Part shown: in pieces, positions 54,133 through 64,000 of the stretch
How positions within the stretch are numbered: position 1 is the first letter of the stretch
How the letters are laid out: the number at the start of each line of letters is the position of its first letter
Origin: Pelecanus crispus
Lineage: Eukaryota > Chordata > Aves > Pelecaniformes > Pelecanidae
Direction: 5' to 3'
Length of the DNA: 64,000 nt
NCBI RefSeq assembly: GCF_030463565.1
Contig: NC_134649.1
Coordinates: 3,979,501 to 4,043,500, forward strand
Notes under the pieces: model-generated
Databases searched by the model: none
Told to the model about the DNA's origin: nothing
The model's input: the letters and a program-made list of their open reading frames with translations, nothing else
Position numbers and translations under genes: made by a program

Positions 54133-54305
54133 GCCCAGGCTGTGCCCCGGGGCCGTCGCGTCTCCCCAGGAGCCCTCTCCTCTCCTTCCCTCAGCCCTCT
54201 CCCTCGCTGCCGGGGGGCTCGGGCCGGCCCCGCCGCGGGCAGCCCCCACCCCCGTGCCCTGTCCTTGCGCGTTTCGGCGTTCAATAAACGAACGTTCATT
54301 TCCTT
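54133..54305 (+). other. SNRPA1: SNRPA1 3' UTR (probable)
   Basis: Short 3' UTR of about 170 nt, GC-rich, ending just after the AATAAA at 54283-54288. Confidence 0.75.
54283..54288 (+). terminator. SNRPA1: Poly(A) signal of SNRPA1
   Basis: AATAAA about 150 bases after the stop, followed by a T-rich stretch (gttcatttcctttttcc). Confidence 0.8.
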
Positions 54306-54428
54306 TTTCCCCCGCGGTGCCGCGTCCCCTGCCCGGGCCGAGCGCCGGGCCGCCGGCAGCGCGGCGCTGAGGGACGGGGCCGCCATGGCGGCGGGAGGCG
54401 GGGAAGGGAGCCCTTCCTGCACGCCCTG

Positions 54429-54593
54429 ATTGGCTGCCGTGCGCCCTTCCGCTTGTGTCTCATTGGTCGGCATAGCTATGACGTTACCCTCTTTACTGGC
54501 TGCCGCCTTCCCATTGGCCTGCGCGGGGAGGCCTCGCTTCCCGATTGGCTCTCTGGCGCCGGGGTGGGGGAGCACGGGGAGGGCGGTGATTGG
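54429..54593 (-). promoter_or_regulatory. SELENOS: Five inverted CCAAT boxes in the SELENOS promoter
   Basis: ATTGG (CCAAT on the minus strand) at 54429-54433, 54462-54466, 54513-54517, 54544-54548 and 54589-54593, all in the short gap between SNRPA1 and SELENOS. A TGACGT half-site sits at 54479-54484. CCAAT boxes bind NF-Y, and SELENOS is known to be induced by ER stress. I do not find a full CCAAT-N9-CCACG element on either strand. Confidence 0.7.
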
Positions 54594-54632
54594 CGCGGGG
54601 CGGCTCCCGGCCGTGAGGCGGCGGCGGCGGCG

Positions 54633-54708
54633 ATGGAGATGGAGCCGGGGGGCGGCGGGCCGGCGGCGGGCCCGGGGCGGGGGGGCCTGGAGGTCCTGCA
54701 GCACACGG
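54633..54708 (+). CDS. SELENOS: SELENOS coding exon 1
   Basis: Residues 1-26, [18 protein letters not shown] and LEVLQHT. Poorly conserved N-terminus except for the last residues. A second in-frame ATG lies at codon 3. Donor ACGG|gtgagg (phase 1). Confidence 0.9.
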
Positions 54709-57700
54709 GTGAGGGGCGGCCGCGGCGGCCCGGGCTGCGGGGAGGGAGAGCGGGCGCGGCGGGGGGTGGCGGCGGCGCTGAGGAGAGGAGAGGAGCCGGG
54801 GCCCGCCCGGGCGGCCTCCCCCTTCTCGCCTCCTGGCCGGGCGGGCTCCTTCCCCCGCAGCCCGCTCTCACCTACGGCTTGTCCTCGTCCCAGTGGGCTC
54901 GCTGCTGTCCAGCTATGGCTGGTACATCCTCCTGGCCGCTGTCGCCATCTATCTCCTCATGCAGAAGATATCCCAGAGCCTGGCGGCCAGGCCCAGCAGC
55001 CGGCCGGGAGCAGCTGACGCAGCTGTGGGTGAGTGAACCTTTCCTTTCCCCTCAGAGCTCTGTAGGGTGGCCCTTGTGTCCCCTCTGGGTTCCTGCTACC
55101 GCTCCGCAGCCGTGCGGGGTGTCTGACAGCTGCTCGGGTCCAGGCACGCAGAGCCTTTATTTAATAACAACCAAAAAATGATTCAGTTCTGGGGGATTTG
55201 ACCGGTGAGCCATACTCAGGATAACTGTCCGGGCCCACGGAAGCCTACAGACCGTGTTACTGAAGAGATTGCTGGGGAAAGGTTGGGCCAAGAGACTTTT
55301 TTAAAAGGTTGGGTCAAGGAAGGGTTGCGTCCCAAAGTAATGTGTTTGGGAGAGAAGGAGCGGGGCGTTGCAGAACAAGGGAATAGCCGGTCATCGATAG
55401 TGCAGAAGCCGAAAGGACCACCTGGTTCAAATGGGTTGTGGGCACTTATCAAATAACTTCTGGATTTGTCAAAGAAAACCGAAACATCCAAATCTAAATA
55501 CCGAGGGGAAAAAAAATTCTGTTTAATATTAAGTTTTTATTTTACATATATATTATATATTTTTATTACAGTCATCATCTCTCTCTTTCCAGTTATTCCT
55601 TCACCGTTCCTACTCTGGCAGGATTGTATACATTTGGGGTGTAACTGCCTCTCGTCTGCGTTATCTTCTGAAGCGTGGCATAGATTGTAAATCTTACACA
55701 GTCATGACCCTGCCTCATTTGCAGACTCGCTGCCGTAAAGCAACAGGCTGTGCTTATGTATCTGCCAAAACAATAAGTGCTTGGCACCGATTCCTTTGCC
55801 ACGTTGGCATGGCACTACATGGGGCCCCAGAAAATATTACTTGTGTGCCCTTATCCTACCGGTGTTCTTTTGTAATGCTGATTAAATCTTGATTGAATTG
55901 CTATAACTGCCTATAAAGTGGAATTACCGAAAGTACTGAAATTTCTTTTACGTATTCATTGTTGGATGGTAGCAAATATATAAGGAGACAAACAAATGTA
56001 GAGATATTTCAGCTACTGGAAAAAAAAAAGAGAGCAATATTTGCAAAATTTTGCCTTTGTTTGGATATAATTTTTATTTTGACTTCTCCTAAAGGCCAAC
56101 CATGAAGAGAGGTGGTTACTCAGTGTAGATTTTCTGAGACTGCCAGTTTCCTCTTGAGATATGTGTGATATTTGTAAGTAATTTCTCTGCTGATGGAGCA
56201 TGTTACATCTGTCACTGCTTCACTGCCATAACGAAACAAGCAGGACCAATCACCAGGAGGAGTGGGAGTGAATGTGGGCCGGTTGCCTCGTGGTTCTGCG
56301 TTCTCTGGGTAAAAATGGAATCCCTGTGAAGCATGGGTGATATTTCTGAAATTATTTGTATCAAACAAATCCTTCAGAAATAGAAGCAAGTATCCTAGAA
56401 GTGTGAATTTTAATTTTTTTTATGGGTTCTTTATGTCGGCGTCCTTATTTGTTAGAATCCCATTAAAATAACTGCTCTAAAAATACTAAAATGTTACGAA
56501 ATTTAAATCAGCGTATAAATTACTGTAAAAGATTAGCTGGAAACTGAACTTGAGCTGTGATTTTCTGCAAAACAGCTGCAGGGAGAGATGTGAGCCTTTC
56601 CTTATTACAGTTCTTTGAGGAGACCATTTAGAATTTATCTTGAATAGCTTTGCAAACTCTTTCCCAATTTCCCAGAACCTGACGTGGTGGTAAGAAGGCA
56701 GGAAGCTTTGGCAGCAGCTCGCCTCAGGATGCAAGAGGAGTTGAATGCACAAGCAGAAAGATACAAAGAAAAACAAAGACAGGTAACTCTTTAACTCATA
56801 AATTTGTCATCGAGTACTCTGCTGCTGTTACAGAAAGGTTTATTCCATGCTAGACACCAGAACAGGAGACTCGCTCTCTCTGCTGGAATGTGGGTGGTGG
56901 GGTTTTCCCCCTCCTTTACCTGGACCGCTTTTGATACGGTTTGATCCACAGAGCAGTAGGTGTCACGATGGACCTGCAGTGATGCAAGCCCGTACTTAAA
57001 TGCTGTGCTGACCTGATGTCTTGATGCTCTTTGTTGATTAGAAGGATTGATACGAGTAATATTTGGCTCCTTCCTGAACTAATTAATCTCTGGGGCGCTT
57101 GCTTCTCCACAAGTAGTTGTATGCGTGCGACACTGTGGGCCTGACCCGTTTTTCTTTTTTACAGGTAAATCTGTACCCACGGAAACTTAGTTACATGCAC
57201 AGTGAATGGCTGGAGGGGATTTAATGGTGTTTAGACTAAGTGTACTACTGCGTACATGTATTTTCTGTTCTTAACAGCAAATGCAAGTTCTTGGAAACGT
57301 AGCTTAGCATTGCTGTAATTTACTGAACTACAGCTTGAGATGATAAGGAACAGCATCTTGCTATGTGGGGCAGCGTAGAAAGGTGGATGTGATCAGCATA
57401 GCAATAATATTGCTCATTAATCCCAGCTCTTCTTCTATTTTTACTTTTGCAGTCACCTACATTCAGACCTCAGTTTATAGCTGATGCTGGAAGAAATACT
57501 GGCAGTTAAAAACAAATGAAAAGTCATATTGTGGAAGAAAATAGCCACTGTGTAGAAAATCGAGGTCTAGCGTGCTTGGACTCGGGGAGCTTTGCTTTCT
57601 TTGACTGGAAGGAGCAGCTACCTCGTTTCCTTTCTATTTGTTGAGAAGGCGGCAGTCTGTCTTAACCATTAATTTATTTGGTTTTGTGGATAAATTGCTT

Positions 57701-60552
57701 TAGAAGAGAGCTGGGAGAACTGTTGATAATGATGTAAAAATGTAGCTGGCTCTCTTGTTCATTTGAAAAACACGCTTGCTTCTGTAGCACCCTACACTGT
57801 GCATTAAAATACTATCATCTGCAACATTCTTTACTCAGTACTTCTTATAAACTCAGGATTTAAGCTTGCCACTTGGTTCTGTGGTAAGCACTTTTACTTT
57901 CGAAGTGTTTTAAAGCATCAAGTGGTTAAAAGAAGCTGCAGACACAGTCTGTGTATATTGAGGAGGGGTGGTTGTTCTGTGGTTGGGAAGACGTGGGTGT
58001 TTAAAAAAGTAAATGCTTCCATAAGCTTGGATATACTGCATCAGATAAAGATAGATCCCTTGGGTTTTGATGAGTCTGTTGCAGCTGTTTCTGTAGCACT
58101 GGCGATCCTGTTAGTTCTGAAATCTTAGTCTTGCATATCCTGGATTTGTTCCTTAGCTTGAAGAAGAGAAGCGAAGGCAGAAGATAGCAATGTGGGAAAG
58201 TATGCAAGAAGGAAAAAGCTATAAAGGAAACCTGAAACTGAACCAGGTAACAACTGTGTTGTTAATCAGGTTACAGTTACGTTTATGTGATTATATTAGC
58301 TGAAATTCACGTTGATTAAATTCTGAGTAACTTTTGTTTTTGTGAACAGCAAGAAGTAGAATCTGGTGCCTCCACCTCATCAGCAGTCCCGAAATCTAAA
58401 CCAAACAAAAAGCCCTTGCGAGGCGGTGGTAAGTGTGAAATCCTTAAGATATTCTGAGCTTGAAACAGAGCATTTATCCAGCTGCTTACATAGTCATTGT
58501 ACATATTTTTTTCTCTCCTTCAAAGAGGAAACAAAACGCACCTTACAAATGAGCTCTATATCTCTAATCAGCCTGGTCTGCTTTGCACTTTGTGCAAAAC
58601 CTAGCAGGATGTTTCTGTGGTGCTTTTTCCCAGAGAAGCAGTGTTTCAGTTTTCTTGTAAATGCTTCTGCCATAATTTACTGAGATTTTTGTGACTCAAA
58701 ATGATAGCTTCTTATAATATTTCTGGGATCCCTCCCCCATTATTGTAGAAGTCCAATATTTTAATATCTGCTCTGTCTTTGAATCAGCTGTAGTACTAAG
58801 CAAATGCAGGAGGAGGATATTTTACTCTGTATTATGTGGATTCAGGAAGATGAAAGACGTCATTAAGCAAAATATGACCTTATTTATCAGATATCACAAT
58901 GGCCCGTTGACTATATCAATCATGCAGATGTACCAACTCTTATCAACTCTTGCAAACTGCCAGAGGGTCTTACCATTAAAATCACTGTCAGCCGCTGAAA
59001 TCGTCTTGATGGATGAACGGCTTTCCGTGGCCTTACATGGCCCGTGTTAGGATCGCTGCCGTATATCGGCCATGCAGCTAGGCTCCTTTCTCTCCTCTTG
59101 GCCAAACAGCCTGTGCCATACCTGCAAGTGCTAATTTGGGTATAATATTTTAATTACAATTTTCCATAGTGGAGGGGACCATCTAGACAGCCTCAATCGT
59201 ATCAGACTAAAAGGGAAACCCACTTAGGGTGCAGCACTGAGTCAGTCACTTGATTAAATGTATGAAACCTGAAGATTCTTGATTAAATATACTAAACCTC
59301 AATAATAGTTCAGGGCTGAAAGTTCTGCTTTGAACATTTTTACTAACAGCTTTTGACAACATGTGAAGGAACTGACTGATTAATTCATCTTATGTTGTTT
59401 AATATGAGTGCGGTCTAATGTCTGATACTGTCAAATATCTTTTATAGCTCTTGCACAGAATATTCGCCGCGATGGGGGATGAGAAACGCGTGGGTAATAG
59501 CTAGGCTAAGAACCAGGATCCGGGCAGCTGGGCTGAGGCACCCTCCCAGCTGCTACCTGTCGTAGTTTCACCCTAAGCAAAATCTTTGCTTAAGTAACAG
59601 ATGATAGAATTAGAGGTCTCTGATCTTCTCATGAGGTAGATCAGCATGAAGTGAAAGAGCCATCTGCACCGTTCAGCTGCTAAATTAAGTTAGAAGGCAG
59701 AATTTGGCTAGTATGAGAAGAACAAACTTCAAAGGTGGAGGTGATGCTTGAAGTTTGAGTGGAACAGGTTGCTTTGAAACCTGCTTGCTTAGCCAGGCTG
59801 CTAGGTTTTCGGTTTGCTCTTTTTTTGCCTTGTACAGAACAAATTGAGGACATTTGCCAAGTTCTATCTTTCCAAGTACATACTTGTAAAATGAAGTTGC
59901 CTATAGTTACGGCACTAGGAGGTTCAACTAAAATATCTGTTTGCCTTACTGCAGATACTTGCCTTTTCAAATTCTTTTAAAAAAAATCTTACAGTAGTAA
60001 TGAACGGATCCCCCTTTTGACCTTCAGAGTATTCCTTACAGGCCTGGAAAAAAAGATTATTAAGTCCCTAACTATTAGGGCTCTCGGAGAACAGGTACGC
60101 TCTTACAGAGTTTACCCTAAGAGTTACTGTTACTGCTCTGTTCACTCTGTAGAGCAGCACTAAAGCTTTAGTGCAGACTTAGAGAAGTTAAATGGTAATT
60201 AATTTCAATTTAATTTAATCCACATTGATCAAATTAAAACACGAGTGTTTTGCCATGGCTTTTGCTGTTAGCACTACAAAAATAAACCATCTCAAATATC
60301 GCTGGATATTTTCTTTGCTTTCATTTTCCTTAAAATGCTGCCTATGTAGGAAGTATAAACAAGGTGCAAATATCGGTGAGATTTATTTTTTTGTGTTCCT
60401 TGTGTGTTGGTGAAGGCCTGTTGAGGACAGATATTAATACGGTGGATTTCTCTTGTGTGCTTCTAGGCTATAACCCCCTGTCTGGAGAAGGAGGCGGAAC
60501 TTGTTCCTGGAGACCAGGCCGGAGAGGCCCGTCAGCAGGCGGATGAGGGTAA
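54633..60552 (+). CDS. SELENOS: SELENOS (VIMP), selenoprotein S; whole coding span, 6 exons, in-frame UGA = Sec
   Basis: Single-pass ER-membrane selenoprotein that recruits the ATPase p97/VCP to the Derlin retrotranslocation complex in ER-associated degradation. Six exons join to 573 bases, 190 residues with selenocysteine counted; human has 189. Order: short Gly-rich lumenal tail (1-26), transmembrane segment about 27-48 ([20 protein letters not shown]), coiled coil about 72-130 with the VCP-interacting motif [11 protein letters not shown] at 78-88, and a Gly-rich tail. Residues C175 and U189 correspond to the human selenenylsulfide pair. TGA at 60544-60546 is followed by GGG and then TAA, as in human. 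A naive gene caller would stop at the TGA and lose two residues. Start at the first ATG of the frame (MEMEPGGG). Confidence 0.95.
54894..55028 (+). CDS. SELENOS: SELENOS coding exon 2 (transmembrane)
   Basis: Residues 26-71: [20 protein letters not shown] membrane anchor, then [16 protein letters not shown]. Acceptor gtcccag, donor GTGG|gtgagt (phase 1). Confidence 0.93.
55029..56675 (+). other. SELENOS intron 2
   Basis: About 1.65 kb of mostly unique, AT-rich sequence. Nothing recognised. Introns 3 (56783-58156) and 5 (58429-60466) are similar, without recognisable repeats or RNA genes. Confidence 0.6.
56676..56782 (+). CDS. SELENOS: SELENOS coding exon 3 (VCP-interacting motif)
   Basis: Residues 71-106: [20 protein letters not shown] and [16 protein letters not shown]. 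Near-identical to human. Acceptor ttcccag, donor CAG|gtaact (phase 0). Confidence 0.96.
58157..58246 (+). CDS. SELENOS: SELENOS coding exon 4
   Basis: Residues 107-136: [20 protein letters not shown] then [10 protein letters not shown]. Acceptor ccttag, donor CAG|gtaaca (phase 0). Confidence 0.96.
58350..58428 (+). CDS. SELENOS: SELENOS coding exon 5
   Basis: Residues 137-163: [20 protein letters not shown] and GGG. Only 103 bp after exon 4. Acceptor tgaacag, donor GGTG|gtaagt (phase 1). Confidence 0.94.
60467..60552 (+). CDS. SELENOS: SELENOS coding exon 6 with selenocysteine codon
   Basis: Residues 163-190: [20 protein letters not shown], then PSAGG-U-G. The UGA selenocysteine codon is 60544-60546 and the true stop TAA 60550-60552. 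Acceptor ttctag. Confidence 0.95.
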
Positions 60553-61125
60553 CCTCCCTCGTGTCTCACGTCACTAGCAGGCTTGATCTCACCCACTGTC
60601 TAACTGCCTACAGATTGCGTGTCACAGTGACTCCTTTGGGATTGGGTTTAGCGCAGGTGTTAATTGAAAACAGATTTACACCATTTCCAAATAGGAACGC
60701 AGAAGCTGATGCTACACAAGAAAAAGACCTGATCCTCTTAGAGAGGATGAAGGAAGAAATAATTTGGGCGTAATTGGTTAATTTTCACTCTTCTGTAGAG
60801 AGGAGGTGTAGTCTCCAGCCAAGGTGAATCACCTGGGATTGTGAGATCTGGGTTCTGTGGCCGGCTCTTCAAAAGACTGGTCTCGGGCAAATGTAATAAT
60901 CTACGCTCTCGATTTACCTCTGTGAAATGAGGATATTTACCATCCTCAGATAGGTGTTGCCAGATTTACTGTGTTTGGCTGGAAGGTACTTTAGAGGGGA
61001 GGAATATCGTCATCGGCAGATGGCCTTGAATTGGATGAGGAGGGACTTTCAGAAAAAAACAGATGAACTGACAAACACCAGGCATTTGCACCACAGGCCG
61101 GTTCCTGCAGAAGAGTCTCTGTGAC

Positions 61126-61196
61126 AAGCTACCTTGAATGATGTTTTCCTTATAAATGGTAAACAAACCAGTGAGGATTACTGATGCTAGACAGCA
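61126..61196 (+). promoter_or_regulatory. SELENOS: Candidate SECIS element (form 2) of SELENOS
   Basis: RNA structure needed to read UGA as selenocysteine. Visible parts: ATGA at 61138-61141 opposite TGAT at 61182-61185 (the non-Watson-Crick quartet); helix II from 61143 with G-C and T-A pairs, two U-U mismatches, then seven pairs (61147-61153 with 61171-61177); unpaired AAA at 61154-61156, 12 nt after the ATGA; and a small upper stem TGGT/ACCA (61157-61160, 61167-61170). That is the form-2 plan. It lies about 590 nt after the UGA. Confidence 0.68.
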
Positions 61197-61365
61197 GATA
61201 GGGGCGGTTCTTGCTGTTCCTTTTTTGTTTTTTAATTTCAACTGCTTTGTAAAAACAAAATACTATTAATATTAAATATAATTGCAAACAAATCATAAAT
61301 CTAGTATTTACAATCTTGTGGTTTTCTACAGCATCTTTTTATATAGAAGGCATATGTTCTAGTGC

Positions 61366-61371
61366 AATAAA
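61366..61371 (+). terminator. SELENOS: Poly(A) signal of SELENOS
   Basis: AATAAA downstream of the SECIS candidate, in AT-rich sequence; the first canonical signal after the stop that leaves the SECIS inside the mRNA. Confidence 0.7.
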
Positions 61372-61390
61372 TGTCTATAAAGCAAGATGA

Positions 61391-64000
61391 GAGATCAAAT
61401 GAAATTACTTTCATTTGACTACTTCCATAAACAAAAGGGTTGTTTCAGCTGTTCTTTTCGGCTTTTAACAGTTGTGTTTTATTTGGGTGTTCTGTGTTCC
61501 AAATCATCACTTCAGGAGAATCACCTTCAGGTTAGGACCAAATCAAGTTGTTTTTTTTTCCCCAAGTTTAAAAAGTGAAACGCCTCGTTCTCTTCCCACC
61601 CCAAGAGCAATTTGGAAATTGGATGAGCTGTGTTACTGGTTGTTACGCACTCCAGCTGTATTTCAACCCAAATCACAAAAACGTCTAACAGAGGCCTTTG
61701 CTCTAGTAGAGCAGAGCGGGTTTCTTTCCAAATTACTGTCGACAAATATGGCTGGAGGAGGGGATACATGGGCATGGTCAACTCAAACACTGCAAGATAT
61801 TCAAGGGGAAAAGAGAAGCCGCAAACTGCGCTGAGATCTGTGTGTAGTGCGCAGCAGGACTGTGCATAGCTGTAGTGGTGCAGCACCAGGGTTACACCTC
61901 GGGGACGTTAAGGACTTCCTCGGTACTACCCCCTGTTCTGAACGTGTCTCGGGGTGGGAACTGAGAGCCTGGCTGCAGGGCTGTCCTGAGTAGCCCAGCT
62001 AGGTGCTGAGGTGTGTTCTTACCCTGCTGCCAGCTTGTGCCGTACAAAAGCTGAGGGTTGGTTGTGCTGAAAAGAGCCTCCGGCTAGCAAACGTGTAAAA
62101 CGTGCAAGTGAGGGACTGGTAGGAGTAAGTATCTGAAGCGTGTGCGGTCTTCATCCTTCTGGAGTATATCCAGCACTGTGGATAGAAAATAAAAGTTAGA
62201 GCTGGTCATCGTAAATGAAGCTTTCCAAACATCCCATCCACTTGATATGCTCTCTAGCACAAAATGCAGAAGACTAGTAAAACCCAGTCTGTCCTTGATA
62301 GAGAGTGAGAGAGTTCCTGTCAGTAAGTGCCCTGTGTTACTGAGCTTGTATATAGGCATGAAAGTATCTATCGGTGTTCCATTAGCGTAGCTTAGGGCTG
62401 CTTGAACGCTTCTTTATAAATACTTACACGCTCGGAATGTTTGTGTTCATCGGTAGGTATGAGTGCCAGCTTTGAATACACTGTTTATCTGTATATAGGT
62501 ACTGCTCTATATGTCAGGTGATCTGTGATTTTCTCTTGACTATAAATGCAGTAGCAGCATGTTACTGGTAAGTTTTAAAGTTGCCAGCTAACAAAATGTA
62601 AAGGCAAAGAACCTTCTACTTTAGACCCACGAAGTGCATGTCGAAGATGTAGGGAGAAGGCTGTTGATGTTCTATGGAGACTAGTTTTCGTTTCCTGGCT
62701 TCTGTGCGTTTTGGTGTGTAAACTTACATTTCCATTGTTGTAACGCAGACCGGTGTGACTTCAGGTTTTAATCTCTAATAATGCAAAAAAAAAAAAAGAG
62801 TTGGGGAAGGATATTTTCAAGACCTGAGATTCTTCATCAGTGAAGAGGACTGAGTTGTTCCGTTACTCACGCCTCTGGGGAACATTTTCCCCTTGTGTTG
62901 GGAGGTGTTGTCTTCAGAAAAACAGCGGGGGGAGTTGTTGTCTTAAAGAAGCTGAATTCCTTGTGTTGATAAAATGGTAAGGACAGGTTGGTTTAATTCC
63001 GTAAAAACATTTTAAGAAATAAATAAGCAGGTCTGAGCTGAGCATATGCTAATCTTTCTCCGTGTCTCGAGACTTGCTTCTGGCTGGGGTTTTTGGATTT
63101 GTGCCCTATTCTAAGATTTATTAAGACATATCCACCGAGAATGAAGTGATGTACATATTTCTGGAAACTTCAACCTTCTCTCTCCCTTAATTTTTCATTT
63201 TAATCCTCAAGTCCCTAAGTTTTTCTTGATCATACACTTCTAAGCTATTGAACAGGGCGGGAGGAAGAACCTGTTTGTAACACTTTTTGGCTCACAACCT
63301 GCACAAGCAGAGGGAAGGGTTTTTTTTCCCCTGACTTCAGATAGAAAGCTCTGCCTTGACCACAAACAAGTATGGAAAGGTGGTTGCTTGTTGCTTTACA
63401 GCGTATGAGTGAAGCATGCAGAAGGCATTAGGTGAAAGGGAACTATTTTAATGAATCCATTGGTCTTTCTTTGGTATGAATTCCCAAGAACTTGAATTAT
63501 GAAAGATCATATTAAAAAGCCTTCAGGAGATTTTTTTTTTTTTTTTTTTCTCCCCACTTACAGCAGTTATGCAAGAAGCCTCTTACTCCACTGATGCAGA
63601 TGTTCTGGAAATATCTTTATCTGGAAGAGACTAGCTAACAAACTGCATACAATGCTATTAAACTGCTCTATAATGTTATTTAGCCACTGAAGAGTTGATC
63701 TATTTTGGGTATTGAAAAATCCTGAGACAAGCAAGTTTTCAGAGGCACAAAAATAATCCTGAAAATGTTAGTTGCTCAAGAAATGCAGCTAAGTATTTTT
63801 CATTGCCTTTCAGATGATTTATACATTGGAGGAACAAAGTTTTTTGTTTTCTTTAAATTGCAGATGAGGTCTAGTTTATGCATAGTTCTCTTCAGTATTC
63901 ATCAGGAGATACTGAGCACTGGAATTAAAGCTGAACAAAAAAACATGTTGTCACTCTCATAAAATTTATTTGGCTTTATTTATGCCTTTCAAAAACATTG
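61391..64000. other. Downstream of SELENOS, no gene recognised
   Basis: AT-rich unique sequence with a T-run at about 63531-63550 and an A-run near 62786. In the human order CHSY1 comes next, but none of its exons is visible here. All open frames are short. Confidence 0.65.

Larger units (their letters stand above)
60553..61390 (+). other. SELENOS: SELENOS 3' UTR (probable)
   Basis: About 0.83 kb from the TAA to just past the AATAAA at 61366. Contains the candidate SECIS and a small perfect hairpin (60928-60934 with 60942-60948). Confidence 0.7.

Noticed and set aside
60928-60948. Perfect 7-bp hairpin in the SELENOS 3' UTR with ATGA at its base, as a SECIS
   Set aside because: Stem and loop are far too short and lack the unpaired AA at the right distance; the structure at 61138-61185 fits better.

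Overview
This is vertebrate nuclear DNA, almost certainly from a bird. It contains many short 3'-end fragments of CR1 LINEs, the typical avian retroposon, and one LTR of a type common in bird genomes. It also has GC-rich introns full of minisatellites, as on small avian chromosomes. The species cannot be named from the sequence. Three protein-coding genes lie head to tail on the + strand in the order PCSK6 - SNRPA1 - SELENOS. This is the gene order of human 15q26.3, where CHSY1 would come next, beyond the right edge. I assembled all three genes exon by exon. Splice phases agree throughout, and each gene closes without a frameshift.

Layout. Positions 1-4786 are the PCSK6 upstream flank: a CR1 fragment near 1.6-2.1 kb, then about 1.4 kb of G-rich minisatellite running up to the promoter, with a 20-base C run and a TTTAAAA box. 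Positions 4787-42266 are PCSK6 (PACE4), 21 coding exons for 927 residues: signal peptide, prodomain with KR|Q-type cleavage site, subtilisin-like catalytic domain with complete D/H/N/S catalytic set, P domain with RGD, Cys-rich repeats and a C-terminal PLAC segment. Its introns carry several unrelated tandem arrays (31-bp, 5-bp, about 11-bp, 67-bp and 24/48-bp units), a solo LTR and CR1 pieces. Its 3' UTR probably ends near 43.86 kb. The intergenic stretch to 48.0 kb holds three CR1 tails and the CpG-rich SNRPA1 promoter.

Positions 48078-54132 are SNRPA1 (U2 snRNP A'), nine exons and 255 residues. Positions 54633-60552 are SELENOS (VIMP), six exons and 190 residues. Its penultimate codon is an in-frame UGA read as selenocysteine, and I find a good candidate form-2 SECIS in the 3' UTR at about 61126-61196. 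Only about 350 bp separate the SNRPA1 poly(A) signal from the SELENOS start, and that gap carries five ATTGG (inverted CCAAT) boxes. From 61.4 kb to the end I see no gene.

The three genes are neighbours by conserved synteny, not by shared pathway: PCSK6 is a secretory-pathway proprotein convertase, SNRPA1 a spliceosomal protein and SELENOS an ER-membrane selenoprotein of ER-associated degradation. I see no wholly new gene system. The points most worth checking are the selenocysteine/SECIS assignment, a Cys-poor shortened repeat in the PCSK6 Cys-rich domain, a candidate in-frame 18-nt microexon in PCSK6 intron 17, the promoter-proximal minisatellite and the CCAAT array.
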